DNA of 64,000 nucleotides. Origin: JAJDXW01 sp965243335. Its GTDB lineage: Bacteria > Pseudomonadota > Gammaproteobacteria > HK1. A program made the position numbers and the translations under genes. Location of the stretch: positions 1,798,001 to 1,862,000 of the forward strand of contig OZ251545.1 in assembly GCA_965243335.1 (NCBI GenBank), given 5' to 3'. Every line of letters starts with the position of its first letter. Position 1 is the first letter of the stretch. Below the pieces are notes generated by a model. That model ran no database searches. It worked only from the letters and a program-made list of their open reading frames with translations, and was not told the DNA's origin. Of the stretch, positions 1-8,877 are shown one piece after another.

Positions 1-2
1 TC

Positions 3-1550
3 GTGGTCGGCAGCAAGATCCCGACCTACGACGGGCACAAGGAGTCCACCTTCGGGATGATCCACCCGATCCGCCCGTTCTACAGCCTGCTCATCCGGGT
101 GAACCCCGAGAACCCGCAGTCCACGACCGACTACCTGTGCGACCTCTGCGAGGGCGCGCTCCCGTCGCCGACCAACGACGGCAAGACGTATACGTTCGCC
201 ATCCGCAAGGGTGTCGAGTTCCACGACGGCGCGCCGCTCACCGCGCACGACGTCAAGGCGACCTTCGACAAGATCGCGTTCCCGCCCGAGGGGATCGGCA
301 GCTCGCGCAAGCCGCAGTTCGCCATGATCGAGAGCATCGTGGCGCCGGACGACCACACCCTCGTCTTCAACCTGAAGTATCCCTCCGGGGCGTTCATCCC
401 GGTCATCGCCGCGCCGTTCAACTTCGTGTACGCGAAGAAGGACCTCGAGCGCGAGGACCCCGAAGGGAAGGACCCCCTCTACGGCATGAAGTGGCACCAG
501 ACCAACGTGAACGGCACCGGCGCGTTCAAGTTCGTGCAGCACCAGCCGGGGGCGTTCGTGGAAGGGGCGCGCTACGACGGCTACCACCACGAAGGGAAGC
601 CCTACCTCGACGGGTTCAAGGCGATCGCGGCGCCGAAGACCGCGACCCGCATCAACGCCATCCGCGGCGACCGGGCGGCGATCGAGTTTCGCGGGTTCTC
701 GCCGCAGGCGCGCGACGACCTCGTGGCCGCCCTCGGAGACGGGATCACGGTGCAGGAGAGTGACTGGAACTGCCAGCTCCTCGTCTCGATCAACCACAAG
801 AAGCCCCCCTTCGACGACGTGCGGGTGCGCCAGGCGCTGATGCACGCGGCCGACCGCTGGTCGGCGGCCGAGCCCCTCTCGAAGGTGGCGATCGTCAAGA
901 CGGTGGGCGGCATCGTGTTCCCGAGCCACGGGCTCGCCTCCGACCGGGCGACGCTCGAGAGCTACGTCGGCTACTGGCCGGACATCGGGAAGGCGCGGGC
1001 GGAGGCCAAGCGGCTCCTCAAGGAGGCGGGGGCCGAGAACCTCACCTTCGAGCTCCACAACCGGGCGACGGACATGCCCTACCGGTACGTCGGCACCTGG
1101 ATCATCGGCGAGTGGAAGAAGATCGGGGTGAACGTCGTCCAGAAGGCGGTCCCGGCGAAGGAGTGGTACGCGAAGTTCCGGGCCGGCACCCACGACCTCG
1201 GCATCGACGCCAACTGCCAGTCGGTCATCAACCCGGTCGCGGACGTCGGCAAGTACACGAGCCACGGCGCCTACGAGGGGCACGCCGGCAACCCGGCCAA
1301 CTACAGCCACTACCAGGACCCGGTGCTGGACGAGATGCACGCGCGCCTGCTGCGTAGCGGCGACCCGGCCGAGCAGGCCGAGATCATGAGCGCGTTCGAG
1401 AGGCGGGTCATCAGCGACGAGGCCCACTACGGCATGACCATGTGGTGGAACAAGATCAACCCGCACCGTTCCTACGTGAAGGGGTGGAAGATCGCGCCCA
1501 GCCACTACCTCAACCAGCATCTGGACCAGGTCTGGATCGACAGGGGCTGA
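3..1550 (+). CDS. Peptide/nickel-type ABC transporter substrate-binding protein (5' end missing)
   Basis: This is the C-terminal 515 residues of an SBP_bac_5 family periplasmic binding protein; the reading frame is open at the window edge, so the signal peptide and start lie outside. Such proteins capture oligopeptides, nickel or similar solutes and deliver them to a DppBC-type permease. Family features include the FHDGAPLTAHDV segment near residue 80 and the VRQALMHAADR stretch near residue 275. Two matching permease genes follow on the same strand after a 235-base gap that holds a large hairpin. The ligand cannot be told from sequence. Confidence 0.9.
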   Translation: MVGSKIPTYDGHKESTFGMIHPIRPFYSLLIRVNPENPQSTTDYLCDLCEGALPSPTNDGKTYTFAIRKGVEFHDGAPLTAHDVKATFDKIAFPPEGIGSSRKPQFAMIESIVAPDDHTLVFNLKYPSGAFIPVIAAPFNFVYAKKDLEREDPEGKDPLYGMKWHQTNVNGTGAFKFVQHQPGAFVEGARYDGYHHEGKPYLDGFKAIAAPKTATRINAIRGDRAAIEFRGFSPQARDDLVAALGDGITVQESDWNCQLLVSINHKKPPFDDVRVRQALMHAADRWSAAEPLSKVAIVKTVGGIVFPSHGLASDRATLESYVGYWPDIGKARAEAKRLLKEAGAENLTFELHNRATDMPYRYVGTWIIGEWKKIGVNVVQKAVPAKEWYAKFRAGTHDLGIDANCQSVINPVADVGKYTSHGAYEGHAGNPANYSHYQDPVLDEMHARLLRSGDPAEQAEIMSAFERRVISDEAHYGMTMWWNKINPHRSYVKGWKIAPSHYLNQHLDQVWIDRG

Positions 1551-1568
1551 CGGTCCCGTGAGCCGGCC

Positions 1569-1608
1569 GATCGCCCGGGCGGGGGCTTCGGCCCCGGCCC
1601 GGGCGGTC
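1569..1608 (+). terminator. GC-rich stem-loop after the binding-protein gene
   Basis: Arms gatcgcccgggc (1569-1580) and gcccgggcggtc (1597-1608) pair with one mismatch, and the centre contains GGGGC-TTCG-GCCCC, a stable tetraloop. There is no T-run after it, so it is more likely an mRNA-stabilising or partial-termination structure, raising binding protein over permease, than a full terminator. Confidence 0.5.
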
Positions 1609-1785
1609 GTTCCACCAGGCCCCGCCCGGCCCTTCCGGCCTCGGGAGACGAGGCGGGGCGGGGCAGGGCGGGGAGGCAGGAGCGGGCGTCCCGGGCGTCG
1701 ACCCGGGCGTCGAGGCCCGGGATGACCCCCGGAGCCGGCCGTTCGGGCAGGGGAGCCCCCGGAACGGGGGCGCGGGCGCGATAGC

Positions 1786-2757
1786 ATGTCCAAGTACGTC
1801 GTCAAGCGCGTCCTCCTCATGTTCCCCACCATCCTGGGGGCGGGGATCATCGTGTTCCTCATGATGCGCCTCCTCCCGGGGGACATCTGCCTCGTCCGGG
1901 TGGCGGGCGACGGCATGGGGGTCAGCGAGGAGGCGCTGGCCATCTGCCGCGAGACGTTCGGGCTCCACAAGCCGCTCTGGGGCCAGTTCCTCGACTTCGT
2001 GGTCGGCTACGCGACGTTCGACCTCGGCATCTCGATGTGGACCACCAACCCGATCACCCACGAGATCGGGCTCCGGTTCGAGCTCTCCCTCCAGATCGCG
2101 ATCATGGCGACCCTGACCGCGGTGGTCATCGCGCTGCCCCTCGGGGTGATCTCCGCCATCCGCCAGAACACCTGGGTCGACTACGTAGTGCGGACGTTCG
2201 CGATCGCGGGCATCGCCATCCCCTCCTTCTGGCTCGGGATCATGATCATCCTCGGGATGCTGATCCTGACCCAGATCTGGTTCGGGACGCCGTGGATGCT
2301 CCCCGTCGAGTACCGGCCCATCTGGGAGGACCCGATCCACAACCTCTCCCAGACCATCTGGCCGGCGCTCGCGACCGGGTACCGCTACTCGGCGGTCATC
2401 ACCCGCATGACCCGCTCGGCGATGCTCGAAGTGCTGCGGGAGGACTACATCCGCACCGCGCGCGCCAAGGGGCTGCTGGAGAAGGTCATCCGGACGCGGC
2501 ACGCGCTCAAGAACGCCATGCTGCCGGTCGCGACCCTGATCGGGATCGAGTTCGCCTTCCTCATCGGCGGGCTGGTGGTGACCGAGCAGGTGTTCAACCT
2601 GAACGGGCTGGGGCAGCTCTTCGTCGACGCGGTGGGGGTGAGCGACTACACCCTCGTGCAGGCGCTGGTGATGCTGGTGGTCACGGTGTTCGTGGTGACC
2701 AACCTCGTCGTCGACCTCATCTATGCGTGGCTCGACCCGCGCATCCATTACAGTTGA
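1786..2757 (+). CDS. ABC transporter permease, DppB type
   Basis: Inner-membrane permease of a peptide-type importer, 323 residues, the usual size for DppB/OppB. It starts MSKYVVKRVLLMFPTI, with the family's typical first transmembrane segment, and has further hydrophobic segments. The ATPase-coupling EAA loop is visible as EDYIRTARAKGL followed by NAMLPV near residues 223-250. It should pair with the DppC-type permease 48 bases downstream. No ATPase gene for this transporter is in the window; it may be upstream or elsewhere. Confidence 0.93.
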   Translation: MSKYVVKRVLLMFPTILGAGIIVFLMMRLLPGDICLVRVAGDGMGVSEEALAICRETFGLHKPLWGQFLDFVVGYATFDLGISMWTTNPITHEIGLRFELSLQIAIMATLTAVVIALPLGVISAIRQNTWVDYVVRTFAIAGIAIPSFWLGIMIILGMLILTQIWFGTPWMLPVEYRPIWEDPIHNLSQTIWPALATGYRYSAVITRMTRSAMLEVLREDYIRTARAKGLLEKVIRTRHALKNAMLPVATLIGIEFAFLIGGLVVTEQVFNLNGLGQLFVDAVGVSDYTLVQALVMLVVTVFVVTNLVVDLIYAWLDPRIHYS

Positions 2758-2805
2758 CGGAGGGGCGGCGCAAGTGGAAGGGAACGGACGGGGGGCGGTG
2801 CGGCG

Positions 2806-3699
2806 ATGGCGGTAGCGGCAGGCGGCTTCGTCACCGAGGAGGTCTTCGAGCGTCCCCCGCTCGGGACCCGGGTCCTGGCCGTCGTGCGCGCCCAGCCGCT
2901 CGGGATCGCGGGCGCGTTCATCGTCCTCGTCATGGTGGTGGCCGGGGTCTTCGCCCCCTGGATCGCTCCCTACGACCCCGAGCTCAACGACTTCCTGGCG
3001 ATGCTGACGCCGCCGGGCGCCACCCACTGGCTCGGCACGGACGAGTTCGGGCGCGACATCTTCTCGCGCCTCGTGTGGGGGGCGCGGACCGCGATGCTGG
3101 TCGGCTTCTCCTGCGCGCTCCTCGGCTCCACGATCGGGCTCCTCATCGGGGTCGCGAGCGCCTACTTCGGCGGCAAGTTCGACATCCTGCTCCAGCGCGT
3201 CATCGACATCTTCATCGCGTTCCCGTCGATCATCCTCGCCCTCGCGATCGTGACGGCGCTCGGCACCGGGACGCAGAACGTCATCATCGCGATCACCATC
3301 CCCCTCATCCCGAACTGCGCGCGGGTGGTGCGGTCGAGCGCGCTCTCGATCCGGGAGATCCCCTACGTCGACGCGGCCCGCGCCCTCGGCTTCGGCCACG
3401 CCCGGATCGTGCTCCGGCACATGGCCCCGAACGTGATGGCCCCCTACCTCATCATGATGACGACGTTCCTCGGGCAGGCGATCCTCGCCGAGGCGTCGCT
3501 CTCCTTCCTCGGGCTCGGGGTGCAGGAGCCGATCCCGGCGTGGGGTCTCATGCTCCAGGGCGGCGCCCAGGAGTACGCGGAGAGCGCGCCGTGGGTGCCC
3601 ATCTTCCCGGGGGTCGCGATCAGCCTCGCCGTCTTCGGCTTCAACCTCTTCGGCGACGCCCTCCGCGACCTCCTCGACCCGAAGTTGCGCCAGCAATAG
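2806..3699 (+). CDS. ABC transporter permease, DppC type
   Basis: Second permease of the peptide-type importer, 297 residues. It has the N-terminal cytoplasmic stretch of DppC proteins, then a first membrane helix. The DppC hallmark DPELNDFLAMLTPPGATHWLGTD-like region (HWLGTDEFGRD) precedes the core permease, and the EAA loop is PYVDAARALGFGHARI. It likely forms a heterodimer with the upstream permease. The operon ends here: the next gene belongs to a lower-GC two-gene module instead of the DppD/DppF ATPases often found at this place. Confidence 0.93.
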   Translation: MAVAAGGFVTEEVFERPPLGTRVLAVVRAQPLGIAGAFIVLVMVVAGVFAPWIAPYDPELNDFLAMLTPPGATHWLGTDEFGRDIFSRLVWGARTAMLVGFSCALLGSTIGLLIGVASAYFGGKFDILLQRVIDIFIAFPSIILALAIVTALGTGTQNVIIAITIPLIPNCARVVRSSALSIREIPYVDAARALGFGHARIVLRHMAPNVMAPYLIMMTTFLGQAILAEASLSFLGLGVQEPIPAWGLMLQGGAQEYAESAPWVPIFPGVAISLAVFGFNLFGDALRDLLDPKLRQQ

Positions 3700-3832
3700 C
3701 CGGCGGCGGACGGGACGTTTCGAGCTTCCCTTGTCCTCGAGAACCCTGCGCCTCGATAGCTGTCTTCCCGGCAACCGCGAGCCGGCAAGGCGGCGGCTGG
3801 GGCTCGCATCGGGGTGACTGCGGGCTACGGAG

Positions 3833-5017
3833 ATGAAACCGGTTGTTCGGCGCCTCCTGTTGAAGGGTTTTCGCAGTATTCCAGCGGCCCGCATCGAGTT
3901 CGACAACCCGACGATCCTCGTGGGTCGGAACGGCTCCGGGAAGAGCAACGTCGTAAGCGCCTTCTCCTTTCTGGCCGATGCGATGAGATTGCCGCTGCAA
4001 ACGGCGTTCGACCGGATCGGAGGCGTTGCCGTGGCCAGAAATAGATCAGCCGGGAGGGGGCGTCCCCCGAACCTGGCGATGCGTATCGAACTGGGCGAAA
4101 ACCAGCGCAGATCCTATTCATTCGAGATCACCGCACGTGATGCGGGAGGTTTCACGGTGGTGAGAGAACAGGGTGTTTGGTCCAGAAAGGTGGAACGGAG
4201 CTGGTTCGATCGCAGCGGGAAGCGCTTCGATTCGAACGTCCCCGGCTTGAGCCCTCCGATCGACGCCGCATCGCTGGTGTTGCCGATCATTGGCGGATCC
4301 GGCGCGTTCAACCGGTTGTGGCGTGCGCTGTCCGGGATGCGGGCGTATGCGATCGATCCCCGCAAGCTGAGAGAAATGCAGGAGCCCGACAGCGGCATCG
4401 AGCTGATGCCGGATGGCGCGAACACGGCAAGTGTACTCGAAAGGATCGAGATCCAGGCGCCGAAGGATTTCGAATACATATCCGAGTATCTGGCGGTGAT
4501 CGTTCCGCACGTGAAGCAGGTGTCTGCCAGGAGACTCGGCGGAAATCTGGCCCTCGAGCTCACTCAGGCGTGGGGAAAAGGCGGATCGAAGCGACTCGAC
4601 CTGGGAGGATCAAGCGTGTCGGATGGTACCCTGCGCACGATCGGGCTGCTGGCCGCCGTATATCAGAGGCCGGCTCCGCTCCTGATCGCCGTGGAAGAGC
4701 CGGAGCTGAACATCCACCCGGGTGCGCTGGGTGTGGTGTTCGATCTGATGCTCGAAGCGAGCGAACGGATGCAGGTGATCATCACGACCCATAGCCCGGA
4801 CCTGCTGGACGAGAAGGAAGTCCGGGATCGGCATCTGCGAATGGTCGAGTGGAGCGAAGGAGCGACCTGTGTGGCTTCCGTTTCGGACGCCAACCGCCAT
4901 GCTCTGGAAGAGGGTTTGACGGAAGCAGGTGGACTGTTGCGCGCCAATGCGTTGGAAGCCGCGTCGATTTCCCGATGCGACGTTCGAAGAAGCGATCTGT
5001 TTGCGAATTTCCGATGA
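3833..5017 (+). CDS. SMC/OLD-like AAA ATPase paired with a TOPRIM-like protein
   Basis: A 394-residue ATPase of the AAA_21 (SMC/RecF/OLD-like) type. Walker A is GRNGSGKS at residues 31-38, a signature-like SSVSDGTLRTIG precedes Walker B (LLIAVEEPELNIHP), and an H-loop reads ITTHSPDLLD. No nuclease domain is fused to it. Its stop overlaps the start of the next gene by four bases (ATGA), so the two are translationally coupled. Base composition is visibly less GC-rich than the neighbours, suggesting transfer. Small ATPases of this type commonly serve as sensors in anti-phage systems such as PARIS (AriA). A defence role here is inferred from architecture. Confidence 0.85.
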   Translation: MKPVVRRLLLKGFRSIPAARIEFDNPTILVGRNGSGKSNVVSAFSFLADAMRLPLQTAFDRIGGVAVARNRSAGRGRPPNLAMRIELGENQRRSYSFEITARDAGGFTVVREQGVWSRKVERSWFDRSGKRFDSNVPGLSPPIDAASLVLPIIGGSGAFNRLWRALSGMRAYAIDPRKLREMQEPDSGIELMPDGANTASVLERIEIQAPKDFEYISEYLAVIVPHVKQVSARRLGGNLALELTQAWGKGGSKRLDLGGSSVSDGTLRTIGLLAAVYQRPAPLLIAVEEPELNIHPGALGVVFDLMLEASERMQVIITTHSPDLLDEKEVRDRHLRMVEWSEGATCVASVSDANRHALEEGLTEAGGLLRANALEAASISRCDVRRSDLFANFR

Positions 5018-5655
5018 TCATCCAGCCGATCGTCGAAGGCCGCGGGGAGCTATCCGCGGCGCCCGTATTGCTTCGCAGGCTATGTCACGAAGCGCAAGCC
5101 TGGAATGTGAGAATCGCGAGACCGCATCGGCGGCCGCGCTCGCAACTGGTGGAACGGTGTCCCTTTCAGAAGGCGATCCGTGTGGCCGGCTCGGATCCGG
5201 ATTGCCTCGGCATCCTCGTACTCTTCGACGCCGACGATGATTGCCCCGCGGAGTTGGCTCCGAAGCTTGGGGGATGGGCGGACGACGTGGCTGATGGACG
5301 GCCAAGCCCCGTCGTCATGGCGAACCGCGAGTATGAAGCCTGGTTTCTGGCGAGCATCGAATCCTTGCGGGGCCGGAGAGGTATCCGGGAGAACGCCCCG
5401 CCGTTCCCCGAGCCTGAAGCTCCGCGAGACGCCAAGGGCCGGTTCAAGAAGCTTATGTGCTCCGGCAGCCACTACTCACCTACGAGGGATCAGGCTTCCT
5501 TGACGGAGGGACTGGACCTCGCGACCGTATATCGCGGCTGCCGGAGCTTCCGCAAGCTCGTCTCCGCGGTCGGCACGCTCCTTCAAGTTGCCGACGCTCG
5601 CCCTCCGGTCTGGCCTCCCGCCGACTGGCGGCGGCCGTCGCTTCCTGGAGGGTGA
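5014..5655 (+). CDS. DUF4276 family protein, TOPRIM-like effector candidate
   Basis: A 213-residue protein starting at the ATG that overlaps the ATPase stop. It has the IVEGRGEL motif at residues 6-13, like the acidic VEGxTE start of TOPRIM folds, then LVLFDADDD (residues 69-76) giving the DxD metal site, and ANREYEAWFLA near 103-113. These fit DUF4276, a family usually encoded next to AAA ATPases. By analogy with PARIS, where the ATPase AriA restrains the TOPRIM nuclease AriB (DUF4435), this is the likely effector. Nuclease activity and target are inferred. It shares the low GC of its partner. Confidence 0.75.
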   Translation: MIIQPIVEGRGELSAAPVLLRRLCHEAQAWNVRIARPHRRPRSQLVERCPFQKAIRVAGSDPDCLGILVLFDADDDCPAELAPKLGGWADDVADGRPSPVVMANREYEAWFLASIESLRGRRGIRENAPPFPEPEAPRDAKGRFKKLMCSGSHYSPTRDQASLTEGLDLATVYRGCRSFRKLVSAVGTLLQVADARPPVWPPADWRRPSLPGG

Positions 5656-5866
5656 GAGAGGTCTGTCTGGCGCGGCGTGGAGCGCACTGCCTTCTGTCGC
5701 AGCCTTCGGGGGGCTTGGGACCCGACCTGCGGTCCGGCGTCAGGCAGGGGTTCGGAAGCCGCGAGGATGTGAACGTCGGGACGTCTTCCTGCCACCCGTG
5801 CGCGGGCGCCTCAGGGACCCGAATCGCCGGGGCAGGGGGGCGCCGGAGCTGTCGGGGCGCGGCGGG

Positions 5867-8056
5867 TCAGGGCTCGGCGGCGGCCTCGCGGAGGTTCTCC
5901 GGGGTGAGGGGGAGGCGGCGGGCGCGTACCCCGGTCGCGTCGAAGACCGCGTTCGCGATCGCCGCCCCCGCGGGGCCGCAGGACGCCTCCCCGGCCCCGA
6001 GGAAGGGCTCGCCGGGCCGGTCCACGAGCACCGTCTCGATCTCCGGGACGGCGCTGAAGCGGAGGATCGGGTAGCTCTCCCAGTCCCGGCTGGTGATGCC
6101 GTCCCGGTCCCAGGCGACCGCCTCGAGGAGGGTCCAGCTCGCGGCCTGCACGAAGCCGCCTTCGAGCTGGGCGGCGAGCCCATCGGGGTCGACGACCTCC
6201 CCGGCGTCGGCCGCGATCACCGCGCGGAGGAGGCGGACGGCCGCGTCTTCCCCGACCCGCGCCTCGACCGCGACCGCGCAGTAGCTCTTCATGTTCTTGT
6301 AGCGCGCCACCGCGATCCCGCGTCCGGTTCCGGGGCCGTCGCCGGCTCGTCCGCCCGCCGCCCGCGCCGTCCAGCCGAAGCGCTCGGCCGCCGCGTCGAG
6401 CACCGCGCGGGTGCGCCGGTCCGCGAGATGGCGGCGCCGGTAGTCGAGGGGGTCCGCCCCCGCGGCGTGGGCGGCCTCGTCCAGGAAGGATTCGGCGGCG
6501 AAGACGTTGGCGTAGGCGCCGAGGGTGCGGAGGGCGGACACCCGGAGCGGGAGGTCGTGCACGAGGTGCTTGACGATGCGGGTCTCCGGGAAGGCGTAGG
6601 GCGGGGCCGCGTTCCGGTGGATGCCGCCGTGGACGGTCAGGTTGGGCGCGCGGGCGGGCTCGGGGGTCGGGTCCGCGAGGTAGCGCGGGGCGAGGAAGCA
6701 TCCGGCCCGACCTCCCGTGGCGCCCGGCCGCGCGCGCACGACATGGGTGTCGCTCCACGTCTCGTGGGACCAGAAGCGCACGTCCCCGCCCTCGTCGAGG
6801 TGGGCCGTGAGCGCCATCCGCATCGCCGGGCCGTAGGGCTCCCAGGCGTGCTCGTCCTCGCGCGACCACTTGAGGAGCACCGGGCGGCCCGGGATCGCAC
6901 GGGCGACGAGGGCCGCTTCGAGCGCGGCGTCGTCGGAGCCGTTGTGCCCGTAGCAGCCGGCGCCGGGCGCGTGCGCTACGTCGACCGATTCGGGATCGAG
7001 GCCGAGGACCTCCGCGATCGCGGCACGGAGCGGGTAGACCCCCTGCGAGTGCGTCCACACCGTGAGCCTCCCCTCGGCGAAGCGGGCGAGGGCGGCCGAG
7101 GGGGCGAGCGACCCATGCATCTGGTAGGGGCGCTCGTAGACCGCGCGCAGGGTTCGCGGCGCGTCCGGCGGCGGCGCGGGGACCGGCTCTTCGCGCGGGC
7201 GGCCCCCGCGGAACGGGAAGCTCTCGCGCCGGTTGCCGAGGAGCTGCCGGGCGATCGGCCGGTCGTCGAGACCGCGGGGCGCGCTCCACCTCGCGGCGGC
7301 CGCGACCCGGGCCGCGGCCCGAAGCGCGTGGCGCTCGTCCTCGGCGGCCACCGCGAGGAAGCTCCCGTCGCGGACGAGCCGCGCCCCTTCGAGGCCGGCC
7401 TCGAGGTCGGCGGGGAGCGATGCGAGCGCCGCGTGGTAGTGCGGCGGCCGGACGACCCGGGCGTGGAGCATCCCTTCGGGTTGCAGGTCGTGGACGAAGC
7501 GGAGCGCCCCCGTGACGAGCCCGCGCAGGTGGAGCGGCTCGATGCGTGGAGGCTGCGGCGCGGTCCGGGCTCCGGGGGTGTCCCCGGGCTCCGGGCCAGC
7601 CGTCGCCAAGGTCACCGCTTCGGGGTCGACGGGAAGCGCGAGGGGAGCCCCCTCGACCAGCTCGCCGAAGCCGACGGTGCGGTTCGTCTCGCGCGAACGG
7701 ACCAGCCCTTCCTGGACCTCCAGGGTCGAGGGGTCGGCGCCGAGTCGCTTCGCCGCGCGCGCGACGAGCTCCCGGCGGGCGGTCGCGGCGGCGAGCCGGA
7801 TGGCGTGGCCGGACTGCTCCATCGAGTTGCTGCCCGAGGTGTAGCCCTCGTCGGGGGAGAGGCCGGTCCGGGCGGGGGCCATCACGATGCGGTCGAACGG
7901 CAGGTCGAGCTCGCGGGCCGCGACGAGGGCGACGGCGGTCGTGATGCGCTGCCCGATCTCCACCTTGCCGGTCCGCACCTCGACCCGGCCGTCGGGCCGG
8001 ACGGTGATCCAGTCCTCCACCCGGGGGTTCGCGGCGAGGCTCGGGTTCATGGTCAT
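5867..8056 (-). CDS. Molybdenum hydroxylase large subunit (xanthine dehydrogenase family, IorB-like)
   Basis: A 729-residue molybdopterin-cytosine-dinucleotide-binding subunit. It oxidises an N-heterocycle or aldehyde, passing electrons to the [2Fe-2S] subunit encoded just upstream. Visible family segments are GKVEIGQRITTAVA near the N terminus, GSNSMEQSGHAIRLAAA, GAGCYGHNGSDDAALEAALV, and near the C terminus GEASCGPAGAAIANAVFDA. The last contains the conserved GE where the catalytic glutamate lies. Start ATG 8056 lies 4 bases after the small-subunit stop; ATG 8050 is an alternative. No FAD subunit is present, as in isoquinoline 1-oxidoreductase and nicotinate dehydrogenase types. The substrate is unknown. 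Confidence 0.9.
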   Translation of the reverse strand: MTMNPSLAANPRVEDWITVRPDGRVEVRTGKVEIGQRITTAVALVAARELDLPFDRIVMAPARTGLSPDEGYTSGSNSMEQSGHAIRLAAATARRELVARAAKRLGADPSTLEVQEGLVRSRETNRTVGFGELVEGAPLALPVDPEAVTLATAGPEPGDTPGARTAPQPPRIEPLHLRGLVTGALRFVHDLQPEGMLHARVVRPPHYHAALASLPADLEAGLEGARLVRDGSFLAVAAEDERHALRAAARVAAAARWSAPRGLDDRPIARQLLGNRRESFPFRGGRPREEPVPAPPPDAPRTLRAVYERPYQMHGSLAPSAALARFAEGRLTVWTHSQGVYPLRAAIAEVLGLDPESVDVAHAPGAGCYGHNGSDDAALEAALVARAIPGRPVLLKWSREDEHAWEPYGPAMRMALTAHLDEGGDVRFWSHETWSDTHVVRARPGATGGRAGCFLAPRYLADPTPEPARAPNLTVHGGIHRNAAPPYAFPETRIVKHLVHDLPLRVSALRTLGAYANVFAAESFLDEAAHAAGADPLDYRRRHLADRRTRAVLDAAAERFGWTARAAGGRAGDGPGTGRGIAVARYKNMKSYCAVAVEARVGEDAAVRLLRAVIAADAGEVVDPDGLAAQLEGGFVQAASWTLLEAVAWDRDGITSRDWESYPILRFSAVPEIETVLVDRPGEPFLGAGEASCGPAGAAIANAVFDATGVRARRLPLTPENLREAAAEP

Positions 8057-8060
8057 GGGG

Positions 8061-8531
8061 TCATCGGGTCGCGGACCCGGCGAGCGCGCGCACCGCCCGC
8101 AGCACCCTCGGATGAGTACCGCACCGGCAAAGGTGGGGTTCGAGCGCGGCGCGGATCGCGCCTTCGCCCGGATGCGGGTCCTTCCGAAGCAGCCCGGTGA
8201 CCGCGACCACGATCCCCGGGGCGCAGTAGCCGCACTGCGCGGCGCGGGCCTCGATGAGGGCCTGCTGCGCCGGGCCGGGGCTCTCCGGGGTTCCGAGCCC
8301 TTCGACGGTCTCGATGCGCCGTCCCTCGAAGTCGGCGGCGGGGCGGACGCAGGAGAGGGTCGGCTCATCGTCCACGAGCACCGCGCACGCGCCGCACTGC
8401 TCCAGGCCGCAGCCGACCTTGACCCCGGTGAGCCCGAGCCGGTTTCGGAGCGCCAGCGCGAGCGGCGTGTCGGGCTCGACGCGGACGGTGTGCGCGACCC
8501 CGTTCACGTCGAGGGTGAGCGATTTCTTCAT
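8061..8531 (-). CDS. (2Fe-2S)-binding small subunit of the molybdenum hydroxylase
   Basis: A 156-residue electron-transfer subunit with the two iron-sulphur clusters of this family. The plant-ferredoxin-like cluster ligands are in VGCGLEQCGACAV plus a later TLSC, and the second cluster is held by CGYCAPG and HLCRCGTHPR. The start MKKSLTLDVNG at 8531 gives the normal family length; the frame stays open upstream but that part is repeat-derived. It is transcribed with the large subunit, only 4 bases apart. Confidence 0.93.
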   Translation of the reverse strand: MKKSLTLDVNGVAHTVRVEPDTPLALALRNRLGLTGVKVGCGLEQCGACAVLVDDEPTLSCVRPAADFEGRRIETVEGLGTPESPGPAQQALIEARAAQCGYCAPGIVVAVTGLLRKDPHPGEGAIRAALEPHLCRCGTHPRVLRAVRALAGSATR

Positions 8532-8877
8532 GCGCCTGCGCTCTCCGTCCGTCCGGCGACCGGTGTTCTTCGCGCGGCCCGTGCGCTGTTCGGAGCCGCC
8601 TTCACCCCACGGCAGGTTTTCGCGAACACGTCGCCGGGAGCCTTCCTGGGAACGCGGGCGTCTCGCCCGCATTTTCTTTCACGGGCGCTTCACTTCGGTC
8701 CGCTGCGGGCGAGACGCCCGCGTTCCCAGGACGCCCTGCGAGAGGTCCGCTCGGCGGCAATCCCCACCGCGCACAAGCCTCTTCGTGCAGCGCTCCCGAA
8801 CGATCCGGCCCGGGCTGCCGCCGCAAGCCGCGCGTCCCTCCGTGTGATCCGGGCCGGACACGTCCGCGCGCCCGAAC
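8532..8877. other. Intergenic region holding a dispersed repeat
   Basis: No gene is supported in these 346 bases. About 8645-8784 is occupied by a copy of the dispersed inverted-repeat element. The flanking parts must contain the promoter of the molybdenum hydroxylase operon on the minus strand, but no convincing hexamer pair was found. Confidence 0.6.
8645..8784. repeat. Dispersed inverted-repeat element, copy A
   Basis: Two 26-base arms, 8645-8670 and 8705-8730, are perfect reverse complements, beginning cctgggaacgcgggcg and ending cgcgttcccagg. After the second arm comes acgccctgcg and a tail containing atccccaccgcgcac (near 8760-8775). The same arm-spacer-arm-tail order recurs at 21369-21537 and 29363-29492. 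It resembles REP/MITE-like intergenic palindromes. Confidence 0.8.

Noticed and set aside
1510..3948. An 812-residue open frame on the minus strand opposite the two permease genes
   Set aside because: Composition is extremely rich in Arg, Asp, Glu and Pro with no domain pattern; it is the shadow of GC-rich codons in the two clear permeases.
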